Source: Thermoflexibacter ruber
Lineage (GTDB): Bacteria > Bacteroidota > Bacteroidia > Cytophagales > Thermoflexibacteraceae
DNA length: 64,000 bases
NCBI RefSeq assembly: GCF_900113045.1
Contig: NZ_FONY01000026.1
Location: forward strand, 18,496 to 82,495
Direction of reading: 5' to 3'
Below the pieces are notes generated by a model. That model saw nothing but the letters and a program-made list of their open reading frames with translations. It made no database searches and had not been told where the DNA came from. Made by a program: the position numbers and the translations under genes. Below are positions 18,294 to 27,341 of this stretch, piece by piece; position 1 is the first letter of the stretch, and every line of letters starts with the position of its first letter.

Positions 18294-20018
18294 ATGATTT
18301 TCAAATTAAGCCGATTTACCCTTTTTACTTTTTTTCACTTATCTTTTACTATATTTTTACTTGCTCAAGAAAAAAAGAAGCAAGTATTTGTTATTCAATT
18401 AGGTAGCTTTAAGACTCCTGATGAAACCAGATTTACCTCTCTTGCGGATTTGGGCGAAATCTATACAGAGTATGTCCCCAGCATAGGATTTACTCGTATC
18501 AAACTTGGATATTATGAAACACGCAAGAAGGCAGAGGAAATATTGAAAATAGTACATTTGCGAGGTTATACAAAAGCACAAATAGTTACAGACTTTATTG
18601 TTGAAAAGACTAATTATCCTATTACTAAGGTAGAAAGTAACTCTTCTGTTATCTCACCAAGCAAGCAAGATACTACCCCAACGGAAGGACGCAAACTTGG
18701 AAGACCACCTATGGCGCGCCCTCCCGCTTATTCTATTCAAGTAGAAGTCAATGAAAAGAAGATAGGAAAGACAAATATTGATGACTTGAATCAAATTGGG
18801 AGAGTATTTGAAGTAGAGCAGGATTCCATTAAAAAATTATCAGTTGGTATTTTTGCTAATAAAGACTCCGCAGAAGTAAACTTAGCCAAAGTACGCCGAA
18901 TGGGTTATAGAGATGCTTTTATAGTGGAAACCAACTTACAAAATGTGCTGACTACCCTCCCAAGCAGTTCTATGAGCGAAGGTTTAGCACAAACTTATCG
19001 CCCTATTCGCAACTTAGAAACGGCAAGTTTCTACAAACGTATGGAAGGCAAACTGAACAATACTTATGACGTAATTGTTCATGCTTATTTCTCGAACAAT
19101 TCTATTACAGGATTTTACGATGACCCAAGAAGTAAATTGCGCAAAAAATTTGTGTACTATGGCTATCGCGCAGGTACAAATAACCTCCCTGAAACACAGT
19201 TTTCTTCTGAAAATGGCTTGATGGTGAAAGCCTCTGCAAGCCCTAAAAATGAAGGTGTTAAACTTTCTTTTGCTGTAAAAGATATAGAAACAGGAGAAAA
19301 CCTTAACTTCTCATTAAGAGAAACCTATCCCGCAGGAAGTGCGCAATTTGATGTTATTAATATTTATAAGAAAAAAAGCTACAATAAAGCAGGGGAGAAA
19401 GAGGTAGGGGTGGACTTGTACATAGAGTATCCTGCAATTATTGGGCTTGGCTCGCGGGCGATAGAAAATAAAATCAACATGGCAGCAAGCCAGTTATCTG
19501 ACCAAAGTGGCGAAACTATGATGGGCAAAGTAGATGCCTACCTAAAAGAAGGTTTAGAAAAAGTAAGCAAAGAAAATCAACAATATCAATGGCTATCGCA
19601 GACCTATGAAACAAAAATTTTAGAAAATACAAAAAATCTACTTAGCCTCAGAATGAGCAGCGAACTGATTTTGGCAGAGCCAGAAAGCAGGGTACTGCAT
19701 AAATCCTTTAATATGTCAAACGGTTCAGAAATTACGCTCAAAGATGTACTTAATGTGGGATTTGAAACTACGCTAAACCTCATACTGAAAGATAAGATAA
19801 GCAAGCAGTATGCTAAACTTCGTCCAACCCCTGCTGAAGTAAAAACAACGGTAGAAGAAATGATAAAAAACTACTACTTTACTACACAAAGCATTGTGTT
19901 TTTCAGAGATTATCGAAAAAATCAAACCATAGCTGAAGCCGTAGAAATTACTGTTCCTTATAGCGATATTAAGTGGCTTATCAATAAAAATGGTTTTTTA
20001 AGTAGCTTTGTAAAATAG
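18294..20018 (+). CDS. Exported SPOR-like protein with C-terminal RsiV-like domain
   Basis: The 574-residue protein has a signal peptide (to ~residue 24, ending LLAQ). Two SPOR-like repeats follow (about 28-100, FVIQLGSFKTPDETRF ... GFTRIKLGYY, and about 140-225, VEQDSIKKLSVGIFANKDSA). The C-terminal half resembles the DUF4163/DUF3298 fold (YPAIIGLGSRAIENKINMA ... MSNGSEITLKDVL). SPOR domains bind peptidoglycan stripped of stem peptides at the division septum; the combination suggests a periplasmic protein near the cell wall. Sequence similarity is weak, so the SPOR assignment is a fold-level guess. Confidence 0.5.
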   Translation: MIFKLSRFTLFTFFHLSFTIFLLAQEKKKQVFVIQLGSFKTPDETRFTSLADLGEIYTEYVPSIGFTRIKLGYYETRKKAEEILKIVHLRGYTKAQIVTDFIVEKTNYPITKVESNSSVISPSKQDTTPTEGRKLGRPPMARPPAYSIQVEVNEKKIGKTNIDDLNQIGRVFEVEQDSIKKLSVGIFANKDSAEVNLAKVRRMGYRDAFIVETNLQNVLTTLPSSSMSEGLAQTYRPIRNLETASFYKRMEGKLNNTYDVIVHAYFSNNSITGFYDDPRSKLRKKFVYYGYRAGTNNLPETQFSSENGLMVKASASPKNEGVKLSFAVKDIETGENLNFSLRETYPAGSAQFDVINIYKKKSYNKAGEKEVGVDLYIEYPAIIGLGSRAIENKINMAASQLSDQSGETMMGKVDAYLKEGLEKVSKENQQYQWLSQTYETKILENTKNLLSLRMSSELILAEPESRVLHKSFNMSNGSEITLKDVLNVGFETTLNLILKDKISKQYAKLRPTPAEVKTTVEEMIKNYYFTTQSIVFFRDYRKNQTIAEAVEITVPYSDIKWLINKNGFLSSFVK

Positions 20019-20159
20019 TCAATCATAAGGAAAATCTATTAGGTTTGACGATTTAAACTTTACAGAGCATTTTTTATTAGGTACTTTTAATTGTTTTGCG
20101 TAAAATTGCAAATCAATCTTAATCATCTCATAATCTTATATACCTCATTTCCTTTTACC

Positions 20160-21716
20160 ATGACAAAAGCAGAAAAATTAGCACTTTTAGAAAAGAAAAA
20201 TGCAGAAGCATTGCTTGGAGGGGGACAGCAACGCATAGATGCACAGCATAAAAAAGGCAAACTTACCGCAAGAGAACGCATAGACCTACTCTTAGATGCA
20301 GGGTCGTTTGAGGAAATTGGTAAATTTGTCATGCACCGTTGCAAAGATTTTGGCTTGGACAAGGAGTATTATTTAGGCGATGGGGTAGTTACAGGCTACG
20401 GTACTATTCATGGGCGTTTAGTCTATGTTTTTTCGCAAGATTTTACAGTATTTGGAGGTTCTCTTTCAGAAACTCATGCAGAGAAAATCTGTAAAATCAT
20501 GGATTTAGCCATGAAAAACGGAGCGCCAGTCATCGGATTGAATGATTCGGGAGGGGCAAGGATTCAAGAAGGTGTAATGTCCTTAGGCGGATATGCAGAT
20601 ATTTTTTACAGAAATACAAGGGCTTCGGGAGTGATTCCGCAAATCTCCGCTATTATGGGACCTTGTGCGGGGGGGGCAGTGTACTCTCCTGCCATCACTG
20701 ATTTTATTTTCATGGTAGAAAATACCTCCTATATGTTTGTTACAGGTCCCAACGTAGTCAAAACAGTTACGCATGAGGAAGTAACCTCTGAGGAGTTAGG
20801 TGGAGCGAGTACGCATAGCACCAAGAGTGGAGTTACGCATTTTTCGTGTGCCAACGAGGTAGCCTGTATCAACGACATCAAAAGACTATTGAGTTTTATC
20901 CCACAAAACTGCGAAGATGAACCACCTATGCTTCCTTACCAAAGTGAAGATAACGAGATTAGACCTCAACTTAATGACATTGTACCAGAAAATCCCAATC
21001 AGCCTTACGACATGAAAGAGGTGATTTATGGCATCATAGACGAGGGCGAGGAGGGCTTTTTTGAAGTACATAAAAACTTTGCGGAAAACATCATCGTAGG
21101 TTTTGCCCGAGTAGCAGGACGAAGCATCGGAGTTGTTGGCAATCAACCTGCGGTCTTGGCAGGGGTATTAGACATCAACTCAAGCGTAAAAGCGGCGAGG
21201 TTTGTTCGTTTTTGTGATTCTTTCAATATCCCGCTGTTAGTGTTAGTTGACGTGCCGGGCTTCTTACCGGGAACTGACCAAGAATGGCATGGCATCATTA
21301 CCAATGGAGCAAAACTATTGTATGCCTTTTGCGAAGCTACCGTTCCAAGAGTAACAGTCATTACGCGCAAGGCTTATGGAGGGGCTTACGATGTGATGAA
21401 TTCTAAGCACATAGGGGCGGACATGAACTTTGCTTGGTACTCAGCAGAGATAGCTGTCATGGGAGCGAAAGGGGCAGCAGAAATCATTTTCAAAAAAGAA
21501 ATCAGTGAAGCTGAAGACCCTGAGGCAAAACTCCAAGAAAAAGTAGAGGAATATACTCATAAATTTGCTACCCCTTACAGAGCGGCACATCGAGGGTTCA
21601 TAGACGAGGTCATCAAGCCCGAAGTTACGCGCAAAAAATTAATTTCTGCTTTTCAAATGCTTGAAAACAAAGTAGATACCTTGCCGAGAAAAAAACATGG
21701 GAATATCCCTTTGTAA
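20160..21716 (+). CDS. Acyl-CoA carboxylase beta subunit (carboxyltransferase)
   Basis: The 518-residue carboxyltransferase of the PccB/MmdA type moves CO2 from biotin to propionyl-CoA or a related acyl-CoA. It shows the N-terminal [14 protein letters not shown] motif, [12 protein letters not shown] in the acyl-CoA site and [12 protein letters not shown], and in the second half [18 protein letters not shown] and the biotin-binding [10 protein letters not shown]. The biotin-carrier/carboxylase partner is not adjacent, so the substrate (propionyl-CoA most often) is not proved. ATG 20160 gives the family length; an upstream in-frame TTG at 20091 is rejected. Confidence 0.92.
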   Translation: MTKAEKLALLEKKNAEALLGGGQQRIDAQHKKGKLTARERIDLLLDAGSFEEIGKFVMHRCKDFGLDKEYYLGDGVVTGYGTIHGRLVYVFSQDFTVFGGSLSETHAEKICKIMDLAMKNGAPVIGLNDSGGARIQEGVMSLGGYADIFYRNTRASGVIPQISAIMGPCAGGAVYSPAITDFIFMVENTSYMFVTGPNVVKTVTHEEVTSEELGGASTHSTKSGVTHFSCANEVACINDIKRLLSFIPQNCEDEPPMLPYQSEDNEIRPQLNDIVPENPNQPYDMKEVIYGIIDEGEEGFFEVHKNFAENIIVGFARVAGRSIGVVGNQPAVLAGVLDINSSVKAARFVRFCDSFNIPLLVLVDVPGFLPGTDQEWHGIITNGAKLLYAFCEATVPRVTVITRKAYGGAYDVMNSKHIGADMNFAWYSAEIAVMGAKGAAEIIFKKEISEAEDPEAKLQEKVEEYTHKFATPYRAAHRGFIDEVIKPEVTRKKLISAFQMLENKVDTLPRKKHGNIPL

Positions 21717-21757
21717 AAGAAAAAGTTAGAAAAAATAACATCAAACTTTTTAAATGT

Positions 21758-22066
21758 ATGCTGAAACCTATTAGCATAACGCATAGAGCAGTACAAGAAA
21801 TTAAGCACATCATGACCAATAAAAATATCCCCGAAGGCTATGGACTAAGGGTATTGGTGCAAGGTGGGGGAGGCTGTGGAGGTGCTAAGTTTCGCTTAGG
21901 CTTCGACAAACTCAAAGAGGGAGATATGCAGTATGAGATTGAGGACATTCCTATTTACTATGAAAAAAAACAATTAATGTATCTCATGGGTTTGGAAATA
22001 GATTTTGAGGAAAGAGCCGATGCCAGAGGCTTTGTGTTTAATCCTACCCCACTCACAGTAGAATAA
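21758..22066 (+). CDS. IscA/HesB-like iron-sulfur assembly protein lacking the C-terminal CxC
   Basis: The 102-residue protein matches the A-type carrier (HesB/IscA) fold from its start (ISITHRAVQEIKHIM) through LRVLVQGGGGCGGAKFRLGF, which carries one cysteine (Cys 36). A-type carriers normally end in CGCG, giving two further ligands; here the terminal segment is GFVFNPTPLTVE with no cysteine. It therefore cannot bind a cluster the standard way, although related cysteine-poor members exist in Bacteroidota. It lies between the carboxylase gene (41 bp) and ung (24 bp) on the same strand, probably one transcript. Confidence 0.85.
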   Translation: MLKPISITHRAVQEIKHIMTNKNIPEGYGLRVLVQGGGGCGGAKFRLGFDKLKEGDMQYEIEDIPIYYEKKQLMYLMGLEIDFEERADARGFVFNPTPLTVE

Positions 22067-22090
22067 GTAAAAACTTTAAATATCTTCTTC

Positions 22091-22756
22091 ATGGACGTTA
22101 AAATCGCACCTTCTTGGAAAGAAAGATTGGCAGGAGAGTTTGAAAAAGAATATTTTAAAAATTTAGTAGAGTTTGTCAAGCAGGAGTATCGCACCCAGAC
22201 CATTTACCCACCGGGTAAGCTGATTTTCAATGCTTTTGACAAATGTAGTTTTGAAGATGTCAAAGTCGTCATTATTGGACAAGACCCCTATCACGGAGCA
22301 GGACAAGCCAACGGGCTTTGCTTTTCGGTAAATGACGGGGTAAAAAGTCCTCCTTCTCTACTCAATATTTTCAAGGAAATAAACCAAGACTTAGGCAAGC
22401 CTATGCCCAACTCAGGCAATTTAGAGCGATGGGCGGTGCAAGGAGTGCTGTTGCTCAACGCTACTCTGACCGTAAGAGCGGGACAGGCTGGCTCGCACCA
22501 AAACAAAGGCTGGGAAACTTTTACCGATTCAGTTATCAGAGTAATTGCTGAGCAAAAAGAAGGCATTGTGTTTATGCTCTGGGGAAAATACGCTCAAGAC
22601 AAAGGCAAAATAATAGATACCCAAAAACACTGCATACTGAAAGCCCCACATCCTTCGCCTATGGTACAAAAACCACCTTTTTTTGTAGGAAGCAAATGCT
22701 TCAGCCAAGCCAATGAGTATCTGAGAAAGAGAGGCTTGAAGGAAATAGACTGGTAG
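22091..22756 (+). CDS. ung: Uracil-DNA glycosylase
   Basis: The 221-residue family-1 UDG removes uracil from DNA to start base excision repair. The water-activating motif GQDPYHGAGQANGLCFSV, the uracil-recognition Asn in LLNATLTVRAGQAGSH, and the minor-groove HPSPM loop near the C-terminus are all present (HPSPM instead of the more usual HPSPL). The length is typical. It is the last gene of the rightward run that starts at 20160, ending at a hairpin shared with the leftward sod gene. Confidence 0.97.
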   Translation: MDVKIAPSWKERLAGEFEKEYFKNLVEFVKQEYRTQTIYPPGKLIFNAFDKCSFEDVKVVIIGQDPYHGAGQANGLCFSVNDGVKSPPSLLNIFKEINQDLGKPMPNSGNLERWAVQGVLLLNATLTVRAGQAGSHQNKGWETFTDSVIRVIAEQKEGIVFMLWGKYAQDKGKIIDTQKHCILKAPHPSPMVQKPPFFVGSKCFSQANEYLRKRGLKEIDW

Positions 22757-22770
22757 AACAAAACTTTAAA

Positions 22771-22799
22771 CTTTCCGAAAGTTTTAAACTTTCGGAAAG
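22771..22799. terminator. Bidirectional hairpin between ung and sod
   Basis: A perfect 11-bp inverted repeat, CTTTCCGAAAG (22771-22781) and CTTTCGGAAAG (22789-22799), with a 7-nt loop lies between the two convergent stops. The flanks have only short T runs, so termination is likely but not certain. Confidence 0.6.
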
Positions 22800-22816
22800 C
22801 TGTTAAAGCATAGTTT

Positions 22817-23422
22817 TTACTTCGCTTGTGCGTATCTCTTGGCTACCTCCGCCCAGTTTACTACATTCCAAAAAGCAGTGATGTAGTCTGGTCTTTTATT
22901 TTGATATTTGAGGTAGTAAGCGTGTTCCCAAACGTCCAAGCCTAAGATAGGTGTACCTTTATCGGAGTTCAAGTCCATCAATGGATTGTCTTGGTTAGGG
23001 GTAGAGCAGATTTTTAACTCTCCATTATCTACAATGAGCCATGCCCAACCAGAGCCAAATCTGCCTACTGCTGCTTTGGCAAACTCCTCTTTGAAGGAAG
23101 CATAAGAACCAAACTTAGCATTGATGGCTGCCGCAAGGTCGCCTGTAGGTTCTCCACCACCATTGGGGGACATAATCTGCCAAAACAAGGAGTGATTGTA
23201 ATGACCTCCTCCGTTGTTGCGAACTGCCACAGGATATTTGCTGATATTTTTCATCAAGTCCTCAATGGACATATTTTCCATTTCTGTACCTTTTACCGCA
23301 TTGTTCAGATTGGTAACGTAGGTATTATGATGTCTGCCGTGGTGAATTTCCATCGTCATTGCGTCGATGTGAGGTTCTAATGCCGCCTTGTCATAAGGCA
23401 ATGCAGGTAACTCAAATGCCAT
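22817..23422 (-). CDS. sodB: Superoxide dismutase (Fe/Mn family)
   Basis: The 201-residue enzyme dismutates superoxide to oxygen and hydrogen peroxide. Metal ligands sit in [20 protein letters not shown] and [20 protein letters not shown]. The NHSLFW and [11 protein letters not shown] segments are typical of the Fe/Mn family; I cannot decide the metal from these residues, and many Bacteroidota enzymes accept either. No signal peptide, so it is cytoplasmic. A TATTTTTG-like box (minus strand, 23577-23570) lies about 150 nt upstream. Confidence 0.96.
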   Translation of the reverse strand: MAFELPALPYDKAALEPHIDAMTMEIHHGRHHNTYVTNLNNAVKGTEMENMSIEDLMKNISKYPVAVRNNGGGHYNHSLFWQIMSPNGGGEPTGDLAAAINAKFGSYASFKEEFAKAAVGRFGSGWAWLIVDNGELKICSTPNQDNPLMDLNSDKGTPILGLDVWEHAYYLKYQNKRPDYITAFWNVVNWAEVAKRYAQAK

Positions 23423-23569
23423 AATTTATTGATTTTTAAGTTTAAAAAAATAAATTGAAATTTTAATTAAAAAAACAGATACACGACTGCCGCAATATGC
23501 TTCATGTTTAGAATGAGTAATTTCATCATTTTATGAAAAATAAAAAGCTGCATACTGCCTTAGTCTATA

Positions 23570-23577
23570 CAAAAATA
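23570..23577 (-). promoter_or_regulatory. Putative -7 box (TATTTTTG) for sod
   Basis: TATTTTTG on the minus strand fits TAnnTTTG and is 147 nt upstream of the sod start. No TTG element at the expected distance was found, so it is weak. Confidence 0.3.
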
Positions 23578-23615
23578 AACTTTTGAAGGTTCGTTTTGTT
23601 TACGAATTTTAGTAA

Positions 23616-24098
23616 TTAGCTCGTATGGTCGACTACAATTAGCCACTTGCCTTTGATTTTCCTAAAAATAAGAGAAAAGAAGCCTCCTATATCCCCTTTG
23701 TCCTCTGAGCGTTTCAAATGCCACTTTCCTATGACAAAATACACTTTTTTATCCATCTGTTCGTGATGCACAATATCAAATTTGAGTGTACCCATAGTAG
23801 CCCTGTCAGGATAGGTTTTCAGGTATCTTTCATAAGTGCTTTTCCAGCCTTGCGTTACTCCATTTTTACCTATAAACTTCAAACTATCTGATTTCCAATA
23901 ACCTTGCATGAATACCTCTATATTTCCTTCGTTCCATGCCTTTTCCTGAGCAGAAAGTAGGCGTTGGATTTCCTCCCATGCTTGATTTTTTTGGGCAAAC
24001 GTAGAGAAAGAAACAAGCAAGCTAAGCCATAATAGATAAAAAAATTTAACAGATACGAAATTGTTAATGCCATTCAGGATTGAGGTATGATTTGTCAT
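23616..24098 (-). CDS. Exported SnoaL/DUF4440-like protein
   Basis: The 160-residue protein has a hydrophobic N-terminal signal (about residues 18-35, ending STFAQ) and one NTF2-like domain of the DUF4440 type: LLSAQEKAWNEGNIEVFMQGYW begins the first helices and a TQGWKSTYERYL segment leads into the beta-sheet, ending with IRKIKGKWLIVVDHTS-like strands. NTF2-like folds bind small ligands or act as simple hydrolases; the function here is unknown. It is transcribed leftward from a terminator that ends the DUF4920 gene. Confidence 0.8.
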   Translation of the reverse strand: MTNHTSILNGINNFVSVKFFYLLWLSLLVSFSTFAQKNQAWEEIQRLLSAQEKAWNEGNIEVFMQGYWKSDSLKFIGKNGVTQGWKSTYERYLKTYPDRATMGTLKFDIVHHEQMDKKVYFVIGKWHLKRSEDKGDIGGFFSLIFRKIKGKWLIVVDHTS

Positions 24099-24244
24099 AA
24101 GTCTTATATTTGTAGAGGTATATTACTTAGTACAAAGTAAGGTATTTCTTCCCGAATAGTCAAGTTGGTTTGAGCAATGTAACCAGCCTCCCTAAAAATA
24201 AAAGAGGTTATTAAGAGAATAATCGCGCCTAAGTCAATTAAAGC

Positions 24245-24295
24245 AAAAGTCATAGCCATTCCACCCAACTGCAAAATAGAATAGCTATGACTTTT
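24245..24295 (-). terminator. Intrinsic terminator after the DUF4920 gene
   Basis: A 17-bp stem with one mismatch (24245-24261 with 24279-24295) is flanked by T runs on both strands. It lies 38 nt beyond the stop of the leftward DUF4920 gene. The rest of the spacer 24099-24244 holds nothing recognisable. Confidence 0.7.
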
Positions 24296-24332
24296 TTTGA
24301 TAATGTATTCTTTAACTTACTGCAAAAAATGA

Positions 24333-24794
24333 TTATTTTTTCTTTATAATTACGCCTTTTGCCTCAAAAGTAAGTTCCTCTTTGGGCTTATTGATTTTCT
24401 CTATTTCTTCCTTAGATTTTCCTGCATCTTCCGCATAGTGCTTCAAAGTAGCTACGTCTGTTACTTCTTTTTGAGCTACTCCTTCTATGACTACTTTTTG
24501 CCCGTTAGCATCTTTGGGGACAAAGAAAGCATAATCCTTGAAAGTTACGCGCATTTTTTGGTTATTCCCTATATCAACGGTCATCCAGCAACCTTTTTTC
24601 TTGCAGACTTCTACGATTGTACCTGTTACCTTCGCTTCCATAGTCTTTTTATCTTTCATTTTTTCAGATAGCTTGGTAGCTTCAATAGCCCCTGATTCTG
24701 TGATTTTTTCACCAAAATAGCTCACCTCTTGGGCATTGGCTTGATGAAAGATAAGTATGAACGCACAAGCGATTAGATAAATTAACTTTTTCAT
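24333..24794 (-). CDS. Exported DUF4920 protein
   Basis: The 153-residue protein has a signal peptide (to about residue 21, QANAQ) and one DUF4920 domain, an OB-like fold recognisable by VTGTIVEVCKKKGCWMTVD and the following RVTFKDYAFFVPKDANGQKVVIEG. A CxxxGCW motif of this kind is characteristic of the family. It is periplasmic; biochemical function is unknown, and a metal- or redox-related role is only a guess from the Cys pair. Confidence 0.85.
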   Translation of the reverse strand: MKKLIYLIACAFILIFHQANAQEVSYFGEKITESGAIEATKLSEKMKDKKTMEAKVTGTIVEVCKKKGCWMTVDIGNNQKMRVTFKDYAFFVPKDANGQKVVIEGVAQKEVTDVATLKHYAEDAGKSKEEIEKINKPKEELTFEAKGVIIKKK

Positions 24795-24868
24795 AAATAT
24801 TAAAATAATTAAGTGATTAAAAATTAGATGCTTCTAAGTAATATGACAAAAAATCATTGTATTGGGTT

Positions 24869-27157
24869 TCAAAAATCATTCCGCAATGGGTCTCCTTTGG
24901 GAATAGTATATTCAGTAGAATCTCGAGTCATTTGCATATATTGAGAACAATCCAACTCTACTTTCAAAGTTTCTGGTCTTGGGAATCTACCTTTGCTGTA
25001 AGCTCTCTCTTCGCAGAGTTGCTTATCCTGATAGACCTGCTCCATGAATTTGGCAAAAATAGGCAAGGACATATACGCACCTGACCCCATCGTTAAATTT
25101 CTGAAGTGGATACTTCGGTCATCGCCTCCTGTCCAGACACCTACCGACAAATCCTTGCTCATGCCCATAAACCAGCCGTCTGAATAATTAGAAGTTGTAC
25201 CTGTTTTGGCGGCGATTTCATTCTCGCGTCTAAACTGATAACGTGCTATTCCCCATGCAGTTCCATTATTCTCTTCGTTAGAACCTCTCAAAAGGTGGGT
25301 CATAATGTAAGCTGTCTGCTCACTTAGTACTTCTTTTTTCTGAGGAATTTTTCTAAAAATTACTTTACCATTTTTGTCTTTGATTTCTACCAAAAAATTA
25401 GGCTCTGTCCACGTTCCCTTATTGGCAAAGGTTGCATAAGCCCCTACCATGTCAAATACTGAAACTTCGCTTGAACCTAAGCAAAGAGCAGGCACAGGGT
25501 CTAAGGGGGTAGTAATTCCTAAGCGTTGGGCATAGCTTACTAATACTTTGGGGTCTTTGAGCTTTTCCATGAGGTAAGCGGCTATGGAGTTGATAGAACC
25601 TGCCAAAGCACGACGTAGGGTATAAGGTTTCTGAGAGTATGAGCCTGTGGCATTTTTGGCTGTCCAAGTCCCTCCTGCTGGCAGTGGGAAAACTCGTGGA
25701 ATATCAAGCACCTGCTCGCATGGGGAGTAGCCTTGTTCCTCAATAGAGGCAGCATATACAAAAGGCTTAAAAGTAGAACCCGGCTGCCTTGTGCCTTGCT
25801 TGACATGGTCGTATTTAAAATACTTAAAATTGATGCCCCCTACCCATGCCTTAATATGTCCTGTTTTTACTTCCATAGCCATCATTCCTGTTTGTAGAAA
25901 ATGTTTGTAGTAGCGTATGGAATCTACAGGACTAAGCATCGTGTCTTTTTCATGCTTAGGGTTATCCCAAGTAAACACTTTCATTTTTACTGGGGTATTC
26001 ATGATTTTTTTGATATGGAGAGAGTCATCGCCAAACATTCTTTTTAGTTCCCTGTAACGCTCCGTTCTCACTTGTACTTTCTCTATAAAGTTGGGGATTT
26101 CTCGTCCATTTTCATCTATCCATGGATTGCGACCCTTCCAATGGGTAATAAAATCCTTTTGCAATTTAACCATGTGCGTATCTACCGCCGCTTCTGCATA
26201 CCTTTGCATTCTGGAGTCTATGGTGGTGTAAATTTTTAGTCCATCAGAGTACAAATCGTACCCGTTTTTCTTGCACCAAGACTGTAGGTAGCGGGCGATG
26301 TAAGCCCTAAAATAAGGAGCCAAACCCGCATTATGGTCGCCTGCATCGCCCAAGTTGAGTTTTAAATCTTGAGTTTTTAAGTTTTCGGCTTCTTCTGAGG
26401 AAATAAAATCATATTTTTCTAATTGCTCTATCACTGTATTGCGTCTGAGCAAGGCTCTTTCTGGTCTTTTAACAGGATTAAAAAGAGTTGGATTTTTCAA
26501 CATTCCTACCAAAAGAGAGGATTGCAAGAGGTTTAAACTATCAGGAGAAGTATTAAAATACGTTTTTGCCGCAACTTTGATACCGTAAGCGTTCTGACTG
26601 AACTCAACGGTATTGAGGTACATTGTTACGATTTCTTTTTTGGTGTAGGCACGCTCTAACTGCACTGCCAAAATCCATTCTTTAGTTTTACTAATCAACA
26701 GGCGAAGTAGTGGTACATCAGAGAGTTTGCCCTCTAACTCTTCTGATGTACGCGTGCTAAAAAGGTTTTTAGCCAACTGTTGGGTGATTGTACTTGAACC
26801 TCTGCGTTTGCCCATGAGCAAAGTGGGAATCACAGCAAAAGTACCTTTGACATCTATGCCTGAGTGGCTCTCGAAGCGTATATCTTCTGTAGCATATAGG
26901 GCTTTTAGCAATTGGGGGGAAATTTTTTCATACTCTACAGGGCTTCGATTTTCTCTAAAATACTTTCCTAATAGCACTCCATCAGCAGAGTACAATTCAG
27001 AAGCTATCTCACTTTGGGGGTTTTCCAGTTTGGTCAGGTCAGGCATACCGCCAAATAAGCCCATGAAGTCCACACTCACTAAGATAAACCATAGCAAAGC
27101 ACTCCCTAAACCTACTAAAAATAATATCCAAGCCGCTTTGATATATTTTAAATACAT
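24869..27157 (-). CDS. mrcA: Penicillin-binding protein 1A (bifunctional peptidoglycan synthase)
   Basis: The 762-residue class A PBP polymerises glycan strands and crosslinks peptides at the periplasmic face. It has an N-terminal membrane anchor (about 9-32), a GT51 domain with ATEDIRFESHSG and GSSTITQQLAKNLF, then a transpeptidase with Ser 461 in GSTFKPF, SIN and KTGTTSNYSDGWFMG. The C-terminus ends soon after the transpeptidase. It lies ~180 bp downstream of pruA on the same strand and is probably a separate transcript. Class A enzymes mostly build or repair side wall outside the divisome. Confidence 0.95.
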   Translation of the reverse strand: MYLKYIKAAWILFLVGLGSALLWFILVSVDFMGLFGGMPDLTKLENPQSEIASELYSADGVLLGKYFRENRSPVEYEKISPQLLKALYATEDIRFESHSGIDVKGTFAVIPTLLMGKRRGSSTITQQLAKNLFSTRTSEELEGKLSDVPLLRLLISKTKEWILAVQLERAYTKKEIVTMYLNTVEFSQNAYGIKVAAKTYFNTSPDSLNLLQSSLLVGMLKNPTLFNPVKRPERALLRRNTVIEQLEKYDFISSEEAENLKTQDLKLNLGDAGDHNAGLAPYFRAYIARYLQSWCKKNGYDLYSDGLKIYTTIDSRMQRYAEAAVDTHMVKLQKDFITHWKGRNPWIDENGREIPNFIEKVQVRTERYRELKRMFGDDSLHIKKIMNTPVKMKVFTWDNPKHEKDTMLSPVDSIRYYKHFLQTGMMAMEVKTGHIKAWVGGINFKYFKYDHVKQGTRQPGSTFKPFVYAASIEEQGYSPCEQVLDIPRVFPLPAGGTWTAKNATGSYSQKPYTLRRALAGSINSIAAYLMEKLKDPKVLVSYAQRLGITTPLDPVPALCLGSSEVSVFDMVGAYATFANKGTWTEPNFLVEIKDKNGKVIFRKIPQKKEVLSEQTAYIMTHLLRGSNEENNGTAWGIARYQFRRENEIAAKTGTTSNYSDGWFMGMSKDLSVGVWTGGDDRSIHFRNLTMGSGAYMSLPIFAKFMEQVYQDKQLCEERAYSKGRFPRPETLKVELDCSQYMQMTRDSTEYTIPKGDPLRNDF

Positions 27158-27341
27158 ATCTTGATTTAAGCCTAACTAAACAAAATGGATTTGATGTAGA
27201 AAACTATACTCACTGAACTATACAATTATAACCCCACAAATATAATAAATGTAAAATAAGTACATGACAAAAAAGCCAAAGTAAATTTTACAAACATGCT
27301 TACTAAAAGCGCTTAGAGATAGCAAAACCTCTTTTGGTGTT

